Shown piece by piece: positions 1 to 6,451 of a stretch of DNA of 8,451 bases. This DNA is from Candidatus Bathyarchaeota archaeon (lineage in GTDB: Archaea > Thermoproteota > Bathyarchaeia > Bathyarchaeales > Bathyarchaeaceae). A program made the translations under genes and the position numbers. Numbering within the stretch: position 1 is the first letter of the stretch; the number at the start of each line of letters is the position of its first letter. Where the stretch lies: contig CP070636.1 of the NCBI GenBank assembly GCA_020356305.1, positions 1,022,930 through 1,031,380 on the forward strand, written 5' to 3'. The notes under the pieces are model-generated. The model was given only the letters and a program-made list of their open reading frames with translations. It had not been told where the DNA came from and did not search any database.

Positions 1-2
1 GG

Positions 3-50
3 CGGGAATATGACTGCCCATATTGCCAGCAGGAACCTCACACTGGATAG
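3..50 (+). CDS. Possible C-terminal tail of an upstream zinc-ribbon protein (partial)
   Basis: One frame entering from the left edge reads REYDCPYCQQEPHTG and stops at TAG 48-50. The CPYC knuckle resembles the last half of the small zinc ribbons that end many archaeal proteins, including the CPYCG knuckle of the CPBP protein in this window. Another frame is also open to a TGA at 67, and the minus strand is open through the edge, so this assignment rests only on the CxxC motif. Only 15 codons are visible and no function can be given. Confidence 0.25.
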   Translation, partial: REYDCPYCQQEPHTG

Positions 51-131
51 ATATAAGCGCGTCACATGAACAAGATGCGGGCGTTGACAAAAGAGATTTT
101 GGTAAGAAGAGTCTTATGAAATGCTATGTGA

Positions 132-467
132 ATGGTCATGAAGTTTTGTGATAAGTGTGGTTCCTATATGAAGAAGACGAGGAATGGTTTCGTGTGTCGA
201 AAGTGTGGAAATCTGACCTATGCTAATACTGGAATGCATAAGATTGGCATTAAGAAAATGGAGCATTCTGGTTTAATTCACGTGGTTGACGCTACTTCAA
301 AAGATGAGCACTTGAAAGTTGCTGAAGTGTGTCCAAAATGTGGAAGCAAAGAAGCATTCCAGCGATTCTCTCGAGTATCAGGTGAGCATGCGGGCATTAG
401 GAGAGAAAGAACAATAGAACATTTGAAATGCACAAAATGTTCGCATTCATGGAGCAAGACTTCATAG
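132..467 (+). CDS. TFS/TFIIS-like zinc-ribbon protein with non-canonical, basic hairpin tip
   Basis: A 111-residue protein with the two-ribbon layout of archaeal transcription factor S, which binds RNA polymerase and stimulates cleavage of backtracked transcripts. The N-terminal ribbon uses C6, C9, C22 and C25. A linker (about 30-64) leads to the C-terminal ribbon, C67PKC70 and C100TKC103 followed by the usual S/H-x-W ending. The family hairpin between the last cysteine pairs normally carries an invariant Asp-Glu that enters the polymerase active site. Here the equivalent stretch (residues 85-96, EHAGIRRERTIE) has arginines (R90, R91) where the acidic pair is expected, and the loop is a few residues longer. 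It is therefore probably a non-cleaving paralogue, possibly inhibitory like Sulfolobus TFS4; that role is inference. ATG 132 is followed by a second ATG at 138 (residue 3), and neither has a strong Shine-Dalgarno, so the start is uncertain by two codons. Confidence 0.82.
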   Translation: MVMKFCDKCGSYMKKTRNGFVCRKCGNLTYANTGMHKIGIKKMEHSGLIHVVDATSKDEHLKVAEVCPKCGSKEAFQRFSRVSGEHAGIRRERTIEHLKCTKCSHSWSKTS

Positions 468-497
468 AATTCGCGCGTGCATTTGATAGGTCGTTAA

Positions 498-509
498 GGT
501 TAATTAACC
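498..509. promoter_or_regulatory. 12-bp perfect palindrome, candidate TATA/operator upstream of the CPBP gene
   Basis: GGTTAATTAACC is a perfect 12-bp palindrome in the 92-nt gap between the TFS-like gene and the membrane protease. Its centre lies about 56 nt before the preferred GTG start at 560. The AT core could act as a TATA element with a start near 527-530, or the palindrome could be a dimeric repressor site. No second copy was noticed in the window. Confidence 0.3.
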
Positions 510-549
510 ATGAACTGGGGACCTAATGCGAATGCTAGATCAGATTGTT

Positions 550-553
550 GGAG
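550..553 (+). promoter_or_regulatory. Shine-Dalgarno GGAG deciding the CPBP start
   Basis: GGAG at 550-553 lies 6 nt before GTG 560. The upstream in-frame TTG codons at 545 and 548 have no comparable site and would overlap this one, so GTG 560 is the likelier start. Confidence 0.5.
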
Positions 554-559
554 AGTCTC

Positions 560-1783
560 GTGGTGGCACAGTACGAGCTGAAAATGCTCTTTAAACCACT
601 TTTGACGGCGCTTCTTATCATCGTAGTTCTTTTTCTTGTTGTCTCATATCTCTTTTCAATACCCTTGGGGTTAACGCTGTTCTTTTTAACCCCTCAAGGA
701 ATAGACGTTAATAGACTTTACCTGATTGAGCTCCCAATTCCTCTATTCATAGATGTTGACTTTTCTATTCCTGTGGCAATCAACGCCGGGCTTCTTTTCT
801 TGTTTCTTTTGAGCGTGTACACTCTCTGTTTTGTCGGTGCTTTAATGTCAAGAGAAAGTTTTCACGGTGTAATCCGGAAAGGATTCTCACGTCCCTTCAG
901 CCAACTTTTTAACAACAACCTTTTTGCTATGCCCATAATAACGGGCATGTTGTTCGTAAGCTTCATCACAATTCATGTTTTTTTGGGTGTCCCAACAGGT
1001 CCCGGTCCCTTTGAGCCATCTGAGGACCCTCTTCAACCCTTCAAAAACTTTTTTGCCGTAACATATTCGCCGCTAGTTGAAGAAATAGGCTTTCGCGTGA
1101 TTCCGATGGGCATTTTTCTTGTCGTTTACCTCTTTGTGGTTGGAAGAGAAAGGGTGGTGGCGTTGTCAGGAAGAGAGCTCTTGAAAGTGCTCTTTTTGAC
1201 CCCGCTGTATCCTGACAAGGCAAAAGAATTGCTTGGGATAAGGACCGTACGTGAATTAGGTGTCAGAAGCATCAGTTTGGCTGAGTGGATTGTGATCGTC
1301 TTATCATCGGTGGCCTTTGGGTTAGTCCATATAGGTGATGGTTGGGAGGCTGGAAAAAGCATATCGGTGACCATCGACGGATTAGCCTTTGGTCTCGCTT
1401 ACCTGCTCTACGGCGTTCAAGCTCCAATACTTCTACATTGGTTCTTCAATTATTACATAAGCGGTCATGGCGCTTACAGTCTCGCCTTAGACTTTTATCC
1501 TATAGTATCTCCGATTTTTCTCCTAATATACTTGGGGACATTGATCTTGGGCCTCCTTGGATGGATAATGCTTACGACTCTACCTTGTGTCTGGCTCTAC
1601 AGAAGACGAAAAGATGTTGCTCTTTCGCAGCTCCAATCTTTCCCTCACCCCTCCCACGCGGTGCCAACTCCCCCACCGATATTCAGATTTTGTCGTCGGT
1701 GTGATCGGTCGCTGCCTGAGGCCGTTATGTTCTGTCCGTACTGTGGGAAAACCTGTGAAGAGGAAATGGAAGAGGAAACGTGA
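560..1783 (+). CDS. CPBP-family intramembrane metalloprotease with C-terminal zinc ribbon
   Basis: A multi-pass membrane protein of the CPBP (Abi/CAAX-protease-like) glutamic protease family. Residue numbers count from the upstream TTG at 545; the GTG 560 start removes five. All three family motifs are intact: EExxxR (E179, E180, R184), FxxxH (F258, H262) and HxxxN (H298, N302). About eight hydrophobic segments are visible, roughly 18-38, 82-101, 128-149, 172-199, 247-263, 274-290, 291-306 and 320-352. A charged, soluble-looking stretch of about 45 residues (201-246) separates motif 1 from motif 2. After the last helix a Pro/Ser-rich linker (364-379) leads to a treble-cysteine tail, C383xxC386 and C397xxC400 plus C404, then a run of Glu. 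The catalytic motifs suggest an active peptidase, but its substrate (prenylated protein, bacteriocin-like peptide or signal protein) cannot be read from sequence. It lies 92 nt after the TFS-like gene and converges on hisS with a 14-nt gap. Confidence 0.85.
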   Translation: MVAQYELKMLFKPLLTALLIIVVLFLVVSYLFSIPLGLTLFFLTPQGIDVNRLYLIELPIPLFIDVDFSIPVAINAGLLFLFLLSVYTLCFVGALMSRESFHGVIRKGFSRPFSQLFNNNLFAMPIITGMLFVSFITIHVFLGVPTGPGPFEPSEDPLQPFKNFFAVTYSPLVEEIGFRVIPMGIFLVVYLFVVGRERVVALSGRELLKVLFLTPLYPDKAKELLGIRTVRELGVRSISLAEWIVIVLSSVAFGLVHIGDGWEAGKSISVTIDGLAFGLAYLLYGVQAPILLHWFFNYYISGHGAYSLALDFYPIVSPIFLLIYLGTLILGLLGWIMLTTLPCVWLYRRRKDVALSQLQSFPHPSHAVPTPPPIFRFCRRCDRSLPEAVMFCPYCGKTCEEEMEEET

Positions 1784-1797
1784 CAGTTATGTCTGTT

Positions 1798-3096
1798 CTA
1801 GCAGGTGTCTCGAAGAATTTCTTTGGAAAGATTCTCGATTTCAACGACTCTCTGCTCCCTCTTCTTCATGTTTCTTAGCGCCACTTTGCCTTCACTGAGT
1901 TCTTCAGGACCTACAATAACGGCATGCGTTACTCTTCTTCTGTCGGCGTCAGCTAAAGCCTTAGAAACTGTGCGCCCCATCACCTCCACCTCGGCACATA
2001 TCCTCGCCTTCCTCAACTTCACCGAAAGTTCAACAGCTTTTCTCTTCGGTTCCTCGCCGACCGAGATAATCATAACCTTGTTCTCCTCCTGAACTTTTGG
2101 AGAGACTCTCTTCTTTCTCATGGCGAGCACTATGCGATCTATTCCTTGAGCGACTCCCAACGCCGGAGTTGGTTCTCCACCGAAGAGTTCGATAAGTTTA
2201 TCGTAGCGTCCTCCGCCTGCCAAGGCTATCTCAACTCCGGGAACATAAGACTCAAAAATCATCCCGGTGTAGTATTCGAGTCCTCGAGCAAATCCTGCGT
2301 CTATCAATGTCTCAAACTTGACGCCGCTCTCGCCGGTTAATTCGAGGATTTCCCCCAGGTTTTCCACGGCCGAAACAGCGCCATCGTAGTCTTTGACACA
2401 TCGTTTCGCTTTTTTGAGAACCTGCGAGACATTTTTCCCTTGAGTTTCAAGAAGCTTTTTCAAGGTTGTTCTGCAGCTTTGCGAGGCACCTAACTCCTTT
2501 GATGCAGTTAACGCTTCGTTCCACCTCTTTTTGTCCAGCAACTGCATGATCCTGCTCTGCCGCTCCTCTGCTATTTCTTCCTGCGCTAAGATTCCCCGCA
2601 GAATTCCCACGTGTCCAACCTTGAACCAGTAGGTGTGAAATCCCAGTCTTTCCATTAAGTCGTGGGTGAGTATGAGTGTCTCTGCGTCGGCTTCAGGTTT
2701 TCCGGAGCCAACTAGCTCGTAGTTTGCTTGCCAGAACTCTCTGAAGCGCCCGTATTGCGGCTCGTCGTAACGGTAGAGACTTCCAGCTGAAAACAGTTTC
2801 AGCGGCTTGGGCTCATGTCTCATCTTGGTAGCCACTAGGCGGGCTATAGAAGCAGTGAACTCGGGGCGTAAAGCCACCATTCGACCGCCCATATCTCTGA
2901 AAGCGTACATGCGCTCTCGGATTTCCTCACCAGATTTCGCCGCCAATAGATCATAATGTTCCACGACCGGTGTAACAACTTCTTCATAGCCGTAGAGCTT
3001 TGCGAGGTCTCTTGCAGCCATCTCCACATACCTCAACTTCTCCGCATCTTCAGGAAGAAAATCCCTCATTCCTCGGAGAGTTTTAAACTGCTGCAT
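1798..3096 (-). CDS. hisS: Histidyl-tRNA synthetase
   Basis: A class II aminoacyl-tRNA synthetase that charges tRNA-His. The preferred product is 432 residues, normal for the family. It opens with the typical MQQFKTLRGMRDFLP. Motif 2 is at about 107-122 (LYRYDEPQYGRFREFW), the histidine-specific RGLEYYTG at 271-278, AGGGRYD at 293-299 and motif 3 PALGVAQGIDRI at 311-322. The C-terminal Rossmann-like anticodon-binding domain covers about 338-425, including the GRTVSKALADADRR region. An upstream in-frame TTG at 3126 would add ten residues, but ATG 3096 has AGGT 6 nt before it and matches the family N-terminus. It is the last gene of the minus-strand mtnA-endA-hisS run, 101 nt after endA, and could have its own promoter in that gap. 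The catalytic motifs are all intact. Confidence 0.97.
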   Translation of the reverse strand: MQQFKTLRGMRDFLPEDAEKLRYVEMAARDLAKLYGYEEVVTPVVEHYDLLAAKSGEEIRERMYAFRDMGGRMVALRPEFTASIARLVATKMRHEPKPLKLFSAGSLYRYDEPQYGRFREFWQANYELVGSGKPEADAETLILTHDLMERLGFHTYWFKVGHVGILRGILAQEEIAEERQSRIMQLLDKKRWNEALTASKELGASQSCRTTLKKLLETQGKNVSQVLKKAKRCVKDYDGAVSAVENLGEILELTGESGVKFETLIDAGFARGLEYYTGMIFESYVPGVEIALAGGGRYDKLIELFGGEPTPALGVAQGIDRIVLAMRKKRVSPKVQEENKVMIISVGEEPKRKAVELSVKLRKARICAEVEVMGRTVSKALADADRRRVTHAVIVGPEELSEGKVALRNMKKREQRVVEIENLSKEILRDTC

Positions 3097-3102
3097 ATAA
3101 TA

Positions 3103-3106
3103 ACCT
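3103..3106 (-). promoter_or_regulatory. Shine-Dalgarno AGGT deciding the hisS start
   Basis: On the minus strand GGTAGGT ends 6 nt before ATG 3096. This supports that start over the upstream TTG at 3126. Confidence 0.5.
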
Positions 3107-3197
3107 ACCAAAGTTTTTCGCAACAAAAGACAACGGAATCATCATCATCCAGACAAGCGCCAACCTCTTAACTTCCTGCAATCTTTTTCCAAGTTTC

Positions 3198-3764
3198 TTA
3201 TTTTAAGGTAAGCTGTGAAAGAGAATAGTAGACAACTTCTCCTCTCCTGTTGATAACCGCAAGCACCAGCTTCTTTTTGAGACCTTGAACATGCCTCAGG
3301 GTTCGCGCCAACTCCTCCACTGAAACAGGTTGACCCTCCTGAATTCCAAATATTAGGTATTTTGCGGTTTCCTTGCCGTACTCCCCCCTATCATACACGC
3401 GAAAGTCTATTCCAAGTCCAAACCCTTCCCTTGCCACGTACCCGCGACTCCTTAAATCCCGGTAGATGAGATACTTAACCCAGGCCTCCTTCTCTACTAT
3501 TTGAAAACGCTTGAGAAGGTTTTGAAAGCTCAAATCTTTTCCAGTTTTTTCATCCTCAACCACGAGGATATCCTTATCCAACAGAAACAAAGCTTCATAG
3601 AAAGTAAGTGCAAGCTTCCTGTTTTCGGACACTCCGTAGCCTCTTGCAGAAAGTCCCTCAATCTCTTCTGGTGAAGAGACCAGAATTCCTTCCTCTCCGA
3701 GTGACGCTCTTATCTTCAACTCGGCTTCGCGAGCCATCTCAGCCTTGCCCCCTGGTTGTTTCAA
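3198..3764 (-). CDS. endA: tRNA-splicing endonuclease EndA-family protein, catalytic His replaced by Thr
   Basis: A 188-residue protein with the compact archaeal EndA architecture; the family cuts bulge-helix-bulge introns from tRNA and rRNA precursors. The N-terminal domain is about 1-90. The C-terminal nuclease fold starts near LIYRDLRSRGYVAREGFGLG (99-118), then DFRVYDRG with the candidate catalytic Tyr124. The next strand normally reads H-S-x-Y-L-V with the catalytic histidine. Here it is ETAKYLIFG, putting Thr133 (codon 3366-3368) at the His position. The final catalytic Lys is plausibly among K163-K165 before LVLAVI. Loss of the His fits the non-catalytic structural subunit of a heterotetrameric (alpha-beta)2 enzyme, with the catalytic partner encoded elsewhere. 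A divergent but active enzyme is the alternative. TTG 3764 is preferred because of the strong ribosome-binding site before it; ATG 3737 is the fallback. The gene begins 44 nt after mtnA, suggesting co-transcription. Confidence 0.88.
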   Translation of the reverse strand: MKQPGGKAEMAREAELKIRASLGEEGILVSSPEEIEGLSARGYGVSENRKLALTFYEALFLLDKDILVVEDEKTGKDLSFQNLLKRFQIVEKEAWVKYLIYRDLRSRGYVAREGFGLGIDFRVYDRGEYGKETAKYLIFGIQEGQPVSVEELARTLRHVQGLKKKLVLAVINRRGEVVYYSLSQLTLK

Positions 3765-3771
3765 ACCCGTA

Positions 3772-3778
3772 ACCTCCC
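3772..3778 (-). promoter_or_regulatory. Strong Shine-Dalgarno GGGAGGT deciding the TTG start of endA
   Basis: On the minus strand GGGAGGT is followed by 7 nt (TACGGGT) and then TTG 3764. The spacing and strength make the non-ATG start more credible than ATG 3737. The site lies in the 44-nt mtnA-endA gap, as expected for translation from a shared transcript. Confidence 0.65.
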
Positions 3779-3808
3779 AGTCACGTGCTAACGCTCTCTC
3801 GTATACGT

Positions 3809-4846
3809 TTATGATTTAAACCCTTTGTTTGAACCATTTGCAAGCTCTTGGAGCTGTGCGATCGACAGAACACCGGTTTCACAGATGATGGCGCTCACGT
3901 ATTTACTCGGGGTAACGTCGAACGCTGGGTTCAGAGCCTCTATCCCCTCTGGAGCAATTCTCGTTAAATAGAAATGTGTGACCTCCCTAGGGCTCCTCTC
4001 CTCGACAACTACATCTTTTGCAGAACTTGACAGATCGAAAGTGGAAGTTGGGGCTGCGACATAGAACGGAACTCCATGTTCATGGGCCAGCACAGCGATG
4101 GGGTACGTTCCAATCTTGTTTACCACAGCGTCTCGAACTATCCTATCTGCTCCTACCACAACTTTGTTCACAAGCTGCTTGGAGATTACATATCCAACCA
4201 TACTATCCGTAATCAGCTTCACTGGAATTCCGTCACTTTTTAGCTCATACGCGGTGAGTCTGGCGCCTTGAAGCTTAGGCCTGGTCTCTGTAGCCATCAC
4301 TCTAATTTTCTTGTGCTCTTCCCACGCGGCTCGTATTACCCCCAGCGCGGTTCCATAATCCACGGTGGCTAGTTTTCCTGCGTTACAATGGGTGAGTATA
4401 GTGTCTCCATAGTCAATCAGTTTTGCTCCATATCTACCGATGTTGCGGTTGGCTTCAACATCTTCATTTGCCATTTTCTCAGCCTCATCGACTACAATTT
4501 CGGCCACGACCCTTGCACTCCCCAAGGTTTCCCGTGCTCGCTTCACAACTCTATCCACCGCCCAGAAAAGGTTGACAGCCGTCGGCCTTGTTTTCTTCAA
4601 AATCTCAGCTGAGTGTTCAATTTCTTTGATTAACTCACTTTTTTCTCCAACTCTAGAATGATACGCCGTGAGAGCCAAGCCGTAGGCAGCCGCCACTCCG
4701 ATAAGTGGGGCTCCCCTTATCTTCATATCCTTGATAGCGGAAGCCACTTCACGGCACTCTCTCATTTTCAGCAGAGACGTTTCTGTGGGTAATTTTGTCT
4801 GGTCTATTGTCGTAACCGTACCTTCTTTCCATTCTATCGTTCTCAT
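3809..4846 (-). CDS. mtnA: S-methyl-5-thioribose-1-phosphate isomerase (aIF2B/MtnA family)
   Basis: A 345-residue aldose-ketose isomerase of the MtnA/eIF2B-like fold, normally converting 5-methylthioribose-1-phosphate to methylthioribulose-1-phosphate in methionine salvage. The phosphate-binding RGAP is at 44-47 in IRGAPLIGVAAAYG. The conserved KMANEDVEANRNIG lies at 124-137. The catalytic cysteine is Cys154 in THCNAGKLAT, and the acid is Asp234 in VGADRI. The tail AFDVTPSKYVSAIICETG is also typical of MtnA. The HCNAG context and the intact Cys/Asp pair favour MtnA over true aIF2B regulatory subunits. The related ribose-1,5-bisphosphate isomerase of the archaeal AMP pathway is the main alternative for substrate. 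ATG 4846 has AGGTG 5 nt upstream. It is the first gene of the minus-strand run with endA and hisS, and faces a divergent gene across a 121-nt gap. Confidence 0.94.
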   Translation of the reverse strand: MRTIEWKEGTVTTIDQTKLPTETSLLKMRECREVASAIKDMKIRGAPLIGVAAAYGLALTAYHSRVGEKSELIKEIEHSAEILKKTRPTAVNLFWAVDRVVKRARETLGSARVVAEIVVDEAEKMANEDVEANRNIGRYGAKLIDYGDTILTHCNAGKLATVDYGTALGVIRAAWEEHKKIRVMATETRPKLQGARLTAYELKSDGIPVKLITDSMVGYVISKQLVNKVVVGADRIVRDAVVNKIGTYPIAVLAHEHGVPFYVAAPTSTFDLSSSAKDVVVEERSPREVTHFYLTRIAPEGIEALNPAFDVTPSKYVSAIICETGVLSIAQLQELANGSNKGFKS

Positions 4847-4967
4847 ACGCCCACCTGTTGACCTTCTTTATTACTTGTTTGTCGATTTTTGTTTTTTGTC
4901 TAACCAAATGTGTGCGTACATTCAGCTTTTATGACCGTTCTAAATACACAATAATAAGAGGATTCGC
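4847..4967. promoter_or_regulatory. Divergent promoter region between mtnA and the HhH glycosylase-like gene
   Basis: This 121-nt AT-rich gap must hold the start signals for both flanking genes. For the plus-strand gene, GCTTTTATGA (4925-4934) is a plausible TATA element about 36 nt before its GTG, with Shine-Dalgarno GAGGA at 4958-4962. For mtnA, the A-rich minus-strand stretch around 4867-4895 is the likely promoter, with AGGTG at 4852-4856. I could not single out one mtnA TATA box. Confidence 0.45.
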
Positions 4968-5669
4968 GTGAAAGTCTTACCCTTGTTGATCGAGAACCTT
5001 GGGCGAAGGTATTCAGAGATTCTGGGAATTGACCTAGAAAAAGGGGATGATGATGAGATTTTTAAGTGGTTTCTGACCTCGGTCTTGTTCGGGGCTCCCA
5101 TAAGCGAAACATCTGTGAAAAGAGCTTACAAGTGTTTTGAGAGGCGAGAGGTGCTGACGCCGCAGAAAGTTCTCAAAACAGGGTGGCATGGTCTGGTTGA
5201 GATTCTTGACGAAGGAGGCTATACCCGCTACGACTTCAAAACAAGCGACAAGCTCTTGGAAATTATGAACAACCTTGTCAAAAAACACAAGGGAAGCTTG
5301 AATCTACTTCACAAACAATCCTTGAACTCTTCTGATCTGGAAAAACGCTTGAAGGACCTAGGGAAGGGCATAGGAGAAGTGACTGTGAGCATTTTCCTCA
5401 GAGAGCTAAGAGGCCTGTGGAACAAAGCTGACCCAAAACCAACTCCTCTGATCATTCTGGCGGCAAGAAATCTGGAGCTGATACGGGATGAAAGCCCTGA
5501 AAGAGCATTGGTGGAGCTGAAGGATTTTTGGATAAATAATGAAATAGCCGGAAAAACTTTTGCGAACTTTGAGACCGCTTTACTCAGGCTTGGAAAAGAC
5601 TTGTGCAGAAAAAGGAAATGTAAAGAATGCGTTGTCAGAGAGTATTGTTCAGCTACTTCGTGGGCTTAA
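4968..5669 (+). CDS. HhH-GPD / endonuclease III-like DNA glycosylase with C-terminal four-cysteine loop
   Basis: A 233-residue protein resembling the helix-hairpin-helix base-excision glycosylase superfamily (EndoIII/MutY). The hairpin is at about 128-146, LKDLGKGIGEVTVSIFLR, with the G-x-G core (G134, G136). The catalytic lysine of bifunctional EndoIII is replaced by Val138. An aspartate at the expected distance (Asp155 in NKADPKP) could serve as the general acid, as in monofunctional glycosylases. The C-terminus has C213-x4-C218-x2-C221-x5-C227, an EndoIII-like 4Fe-4S loop whose first spacing is two residues shorter than the usual x6. The damaged base recognised cannot be inferred, and a structural DNA-binding role is possible. 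GTG 4968 is supported by GAGGA 5 nt upstream. The 3' end overlaps the convergent gfcR-like gene by 17 bp. Confidence 0.72.
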   Translation: MKVLPLLIENLGRRYSEILGIDLEKGDDDEIFKWFLTSVLFGAPISETSVKRAYKCFERREVLTPQKVLKTGWHGLVEILDEGGYTRYDFKTSDKLLEIMNNLVKKHKGSLNLLHKQSLNSSDLEKRLKDLGKGIGEVTVSIFLRELRGLWNKADPKPTPLIILAARNLELIRDESPERALVELKDFWINNEIAGKTFANFETALLRLGKDLCRKRKCKECVVREYCSATSWA

Positions 5670-6384
5670 TTCTTGTCACGATTTCGACTAGGCACCCTTT
5701 TGGGAGGACTAGCTTCTTTTCCCATTCGTCTCCAACAGAGATAAGAGAGTAGACACCAGAGATTTCTGCTCTTGCTTTGCGAATGAGTGTAACAAGAGCA
5801 GCTTGAGTTTCTCCGGTCTTTATCATGTCATCCACAATGAGCACGCTGTCTCGCTTTCTTATTGCCTCTTTCGGCACGTACAATGTCCTGGTTACACCAG
5901 AGTCTCTGAGCACATAGGTTTCCTCAAGAAACGATGGAACTCCCACTTCCTTATTCCATTTCGCCATGACCAAATTGACACCCAACGAGTCTGCGACCAT
6001 GGTTGCCAGTGGCACACCATCCACTGCGGCGGTCAAGATCTTTGTTACACGTCTCCCAGCGAAGGCGGCGAGGGCGTGGTGAGCCGCTTGCCGAAGTATG
6101 TTGAAGTCGCCGACAATCCATGTGTTATTGAAATAACCTTGATCGTTGAACTCTACCCTCTTTCGTAGCTCGGTTTGCAAGCCGACGAGCTTCTTTAGGG
6201 TGCCCCAAAGCTGTCGAGCTCTCTCGGCGTTTGGCAAGACATGTCCTTTGGCATACCGGCTCAGAACAGTCACGGGCAGACCAGTTTTGGAGGATAACTC
6301 CCTGTAGGTATATCGCTTCTTCGCGGTTCGAAGCAGCTCGATCGTCATTAATCGAAGTTTCAGGTCCTCTGCATGGGTGCTCAT
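5653..6384 (-). CDS. gfcR: GfcR-like transcriptional regulator: HTH plus phosphoribosyltransferase domain
   Basis: A 243-residue fusion typical of archaeal orotate-phosphoribosyltransferase-like regulators. The N-terminal DNA-binding helix-turn-helix is at about 26-52 (YRELSSKTGLPVTVLSRYAK). The type I phosphoribosyltransferase domain spans about 85-243. Its PRPP loop VLIVDDMIKTGET is at 181-193, with the two acidic residues D185 and D186 and the TG intact, so ligand binding is likely preserved. The only characterised relatives I know, haloarchaeal GfcR, control sugar catabolism genes; the ligand and regulon here are unknown. ATG 6384 has AGGGA 7 nt upstream. A TATA-like element and an inverted repeat at the predicted start suggest autoregulation. 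A purine or pyrimidine salvage enzyme is less likely because of the HTH, though dual function cannot be excluded. Confidence 0.87.
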   Translation of the reverse strand: MSTHAEDLKLRLMTIELLRTAKKRYTYRELSSKTGLPVTVLSRYAKGHVLPNAERARQLWGTLKKLVGLQTELRKRVEFNDQGYFNNTWIVGDFNILRQAAHHALAAFAGRRVTKILTAAVDGVPLATMVADSLGVNLVMAKWNKEVGVPSFLEETYVLRDSGVTRTLYVPKEAIRKRDSVLIVDDMIKTGETQAALVTLIRKARAEISGVYSLISVGDEWEKKLVLPKGCLVEIVTRIKPTK

Positions 6385-6421
6385 ATATCAATCCCTTTTT
6401 TTACAATAACGCGGCAAACTC

Positions 6422-6435
6422 CAATGGTGCCATTG
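6422..6435. promoter_or_regulatory. Inverted repeat, candidate operator at the gfcR transcription start
   Basis: CAATGG-TG-CCATTG has perfect 6-bp arms around a 2-bp centre. It lies 38-51 nt upstream of the gfcR ATG. It also lies about 24-27 nt downstream of the TATA-like element at 6452-6459, where an archaeal transcript would start. A dimeric HTH protein bound here would block initiation; GfcR itself is the obvious candidate, by inference. Confidence 0.4.
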
Positions 6436-6451
6436 TATTTGTTTTAAGGCA

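Noticed and set aside
51..131. Possible gene or promoter between the left-edge tail and the TFS-like gene
   Set aside because: Only short open stretches and no convincing TATA at the right distance; a TCTTATGAAA near 111-120 is too close to the ATG.
1342..1704. A 120-codon open frame on the plus strand inside the CPBP gene
   Set aside because: It is an out-of-frame shadow with no family features; the CPBP frame has all its motifs.
2956..3171. Plus-strand open frame antisense to the start of hisS
   Set aside because: Low-complexity shadow of hisS with no recognisable motif.
3097..3197. GATGATGATGA-like C box on the minus strand, suggesting a C/D guide RNA before hisS
   Set aside because: No D box (CTGA) at suitable spacing and no C'/D' pair; the triplet repeat is probably chance.
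3809..4846. Assignment as an aIF2B translation-factor subunit
   Set aside because: The catalytic Cys154 and Asp234 and the HCNAG and IRGAP motifs favour an active MtnA-type isomerase.
5803..6168. 121-codon plus-strand open frame antisense to gfcR
   Set aside because: Overlaps a well-supported HTH-phosphoribosyltransferase gene and resembles no protein family I know.
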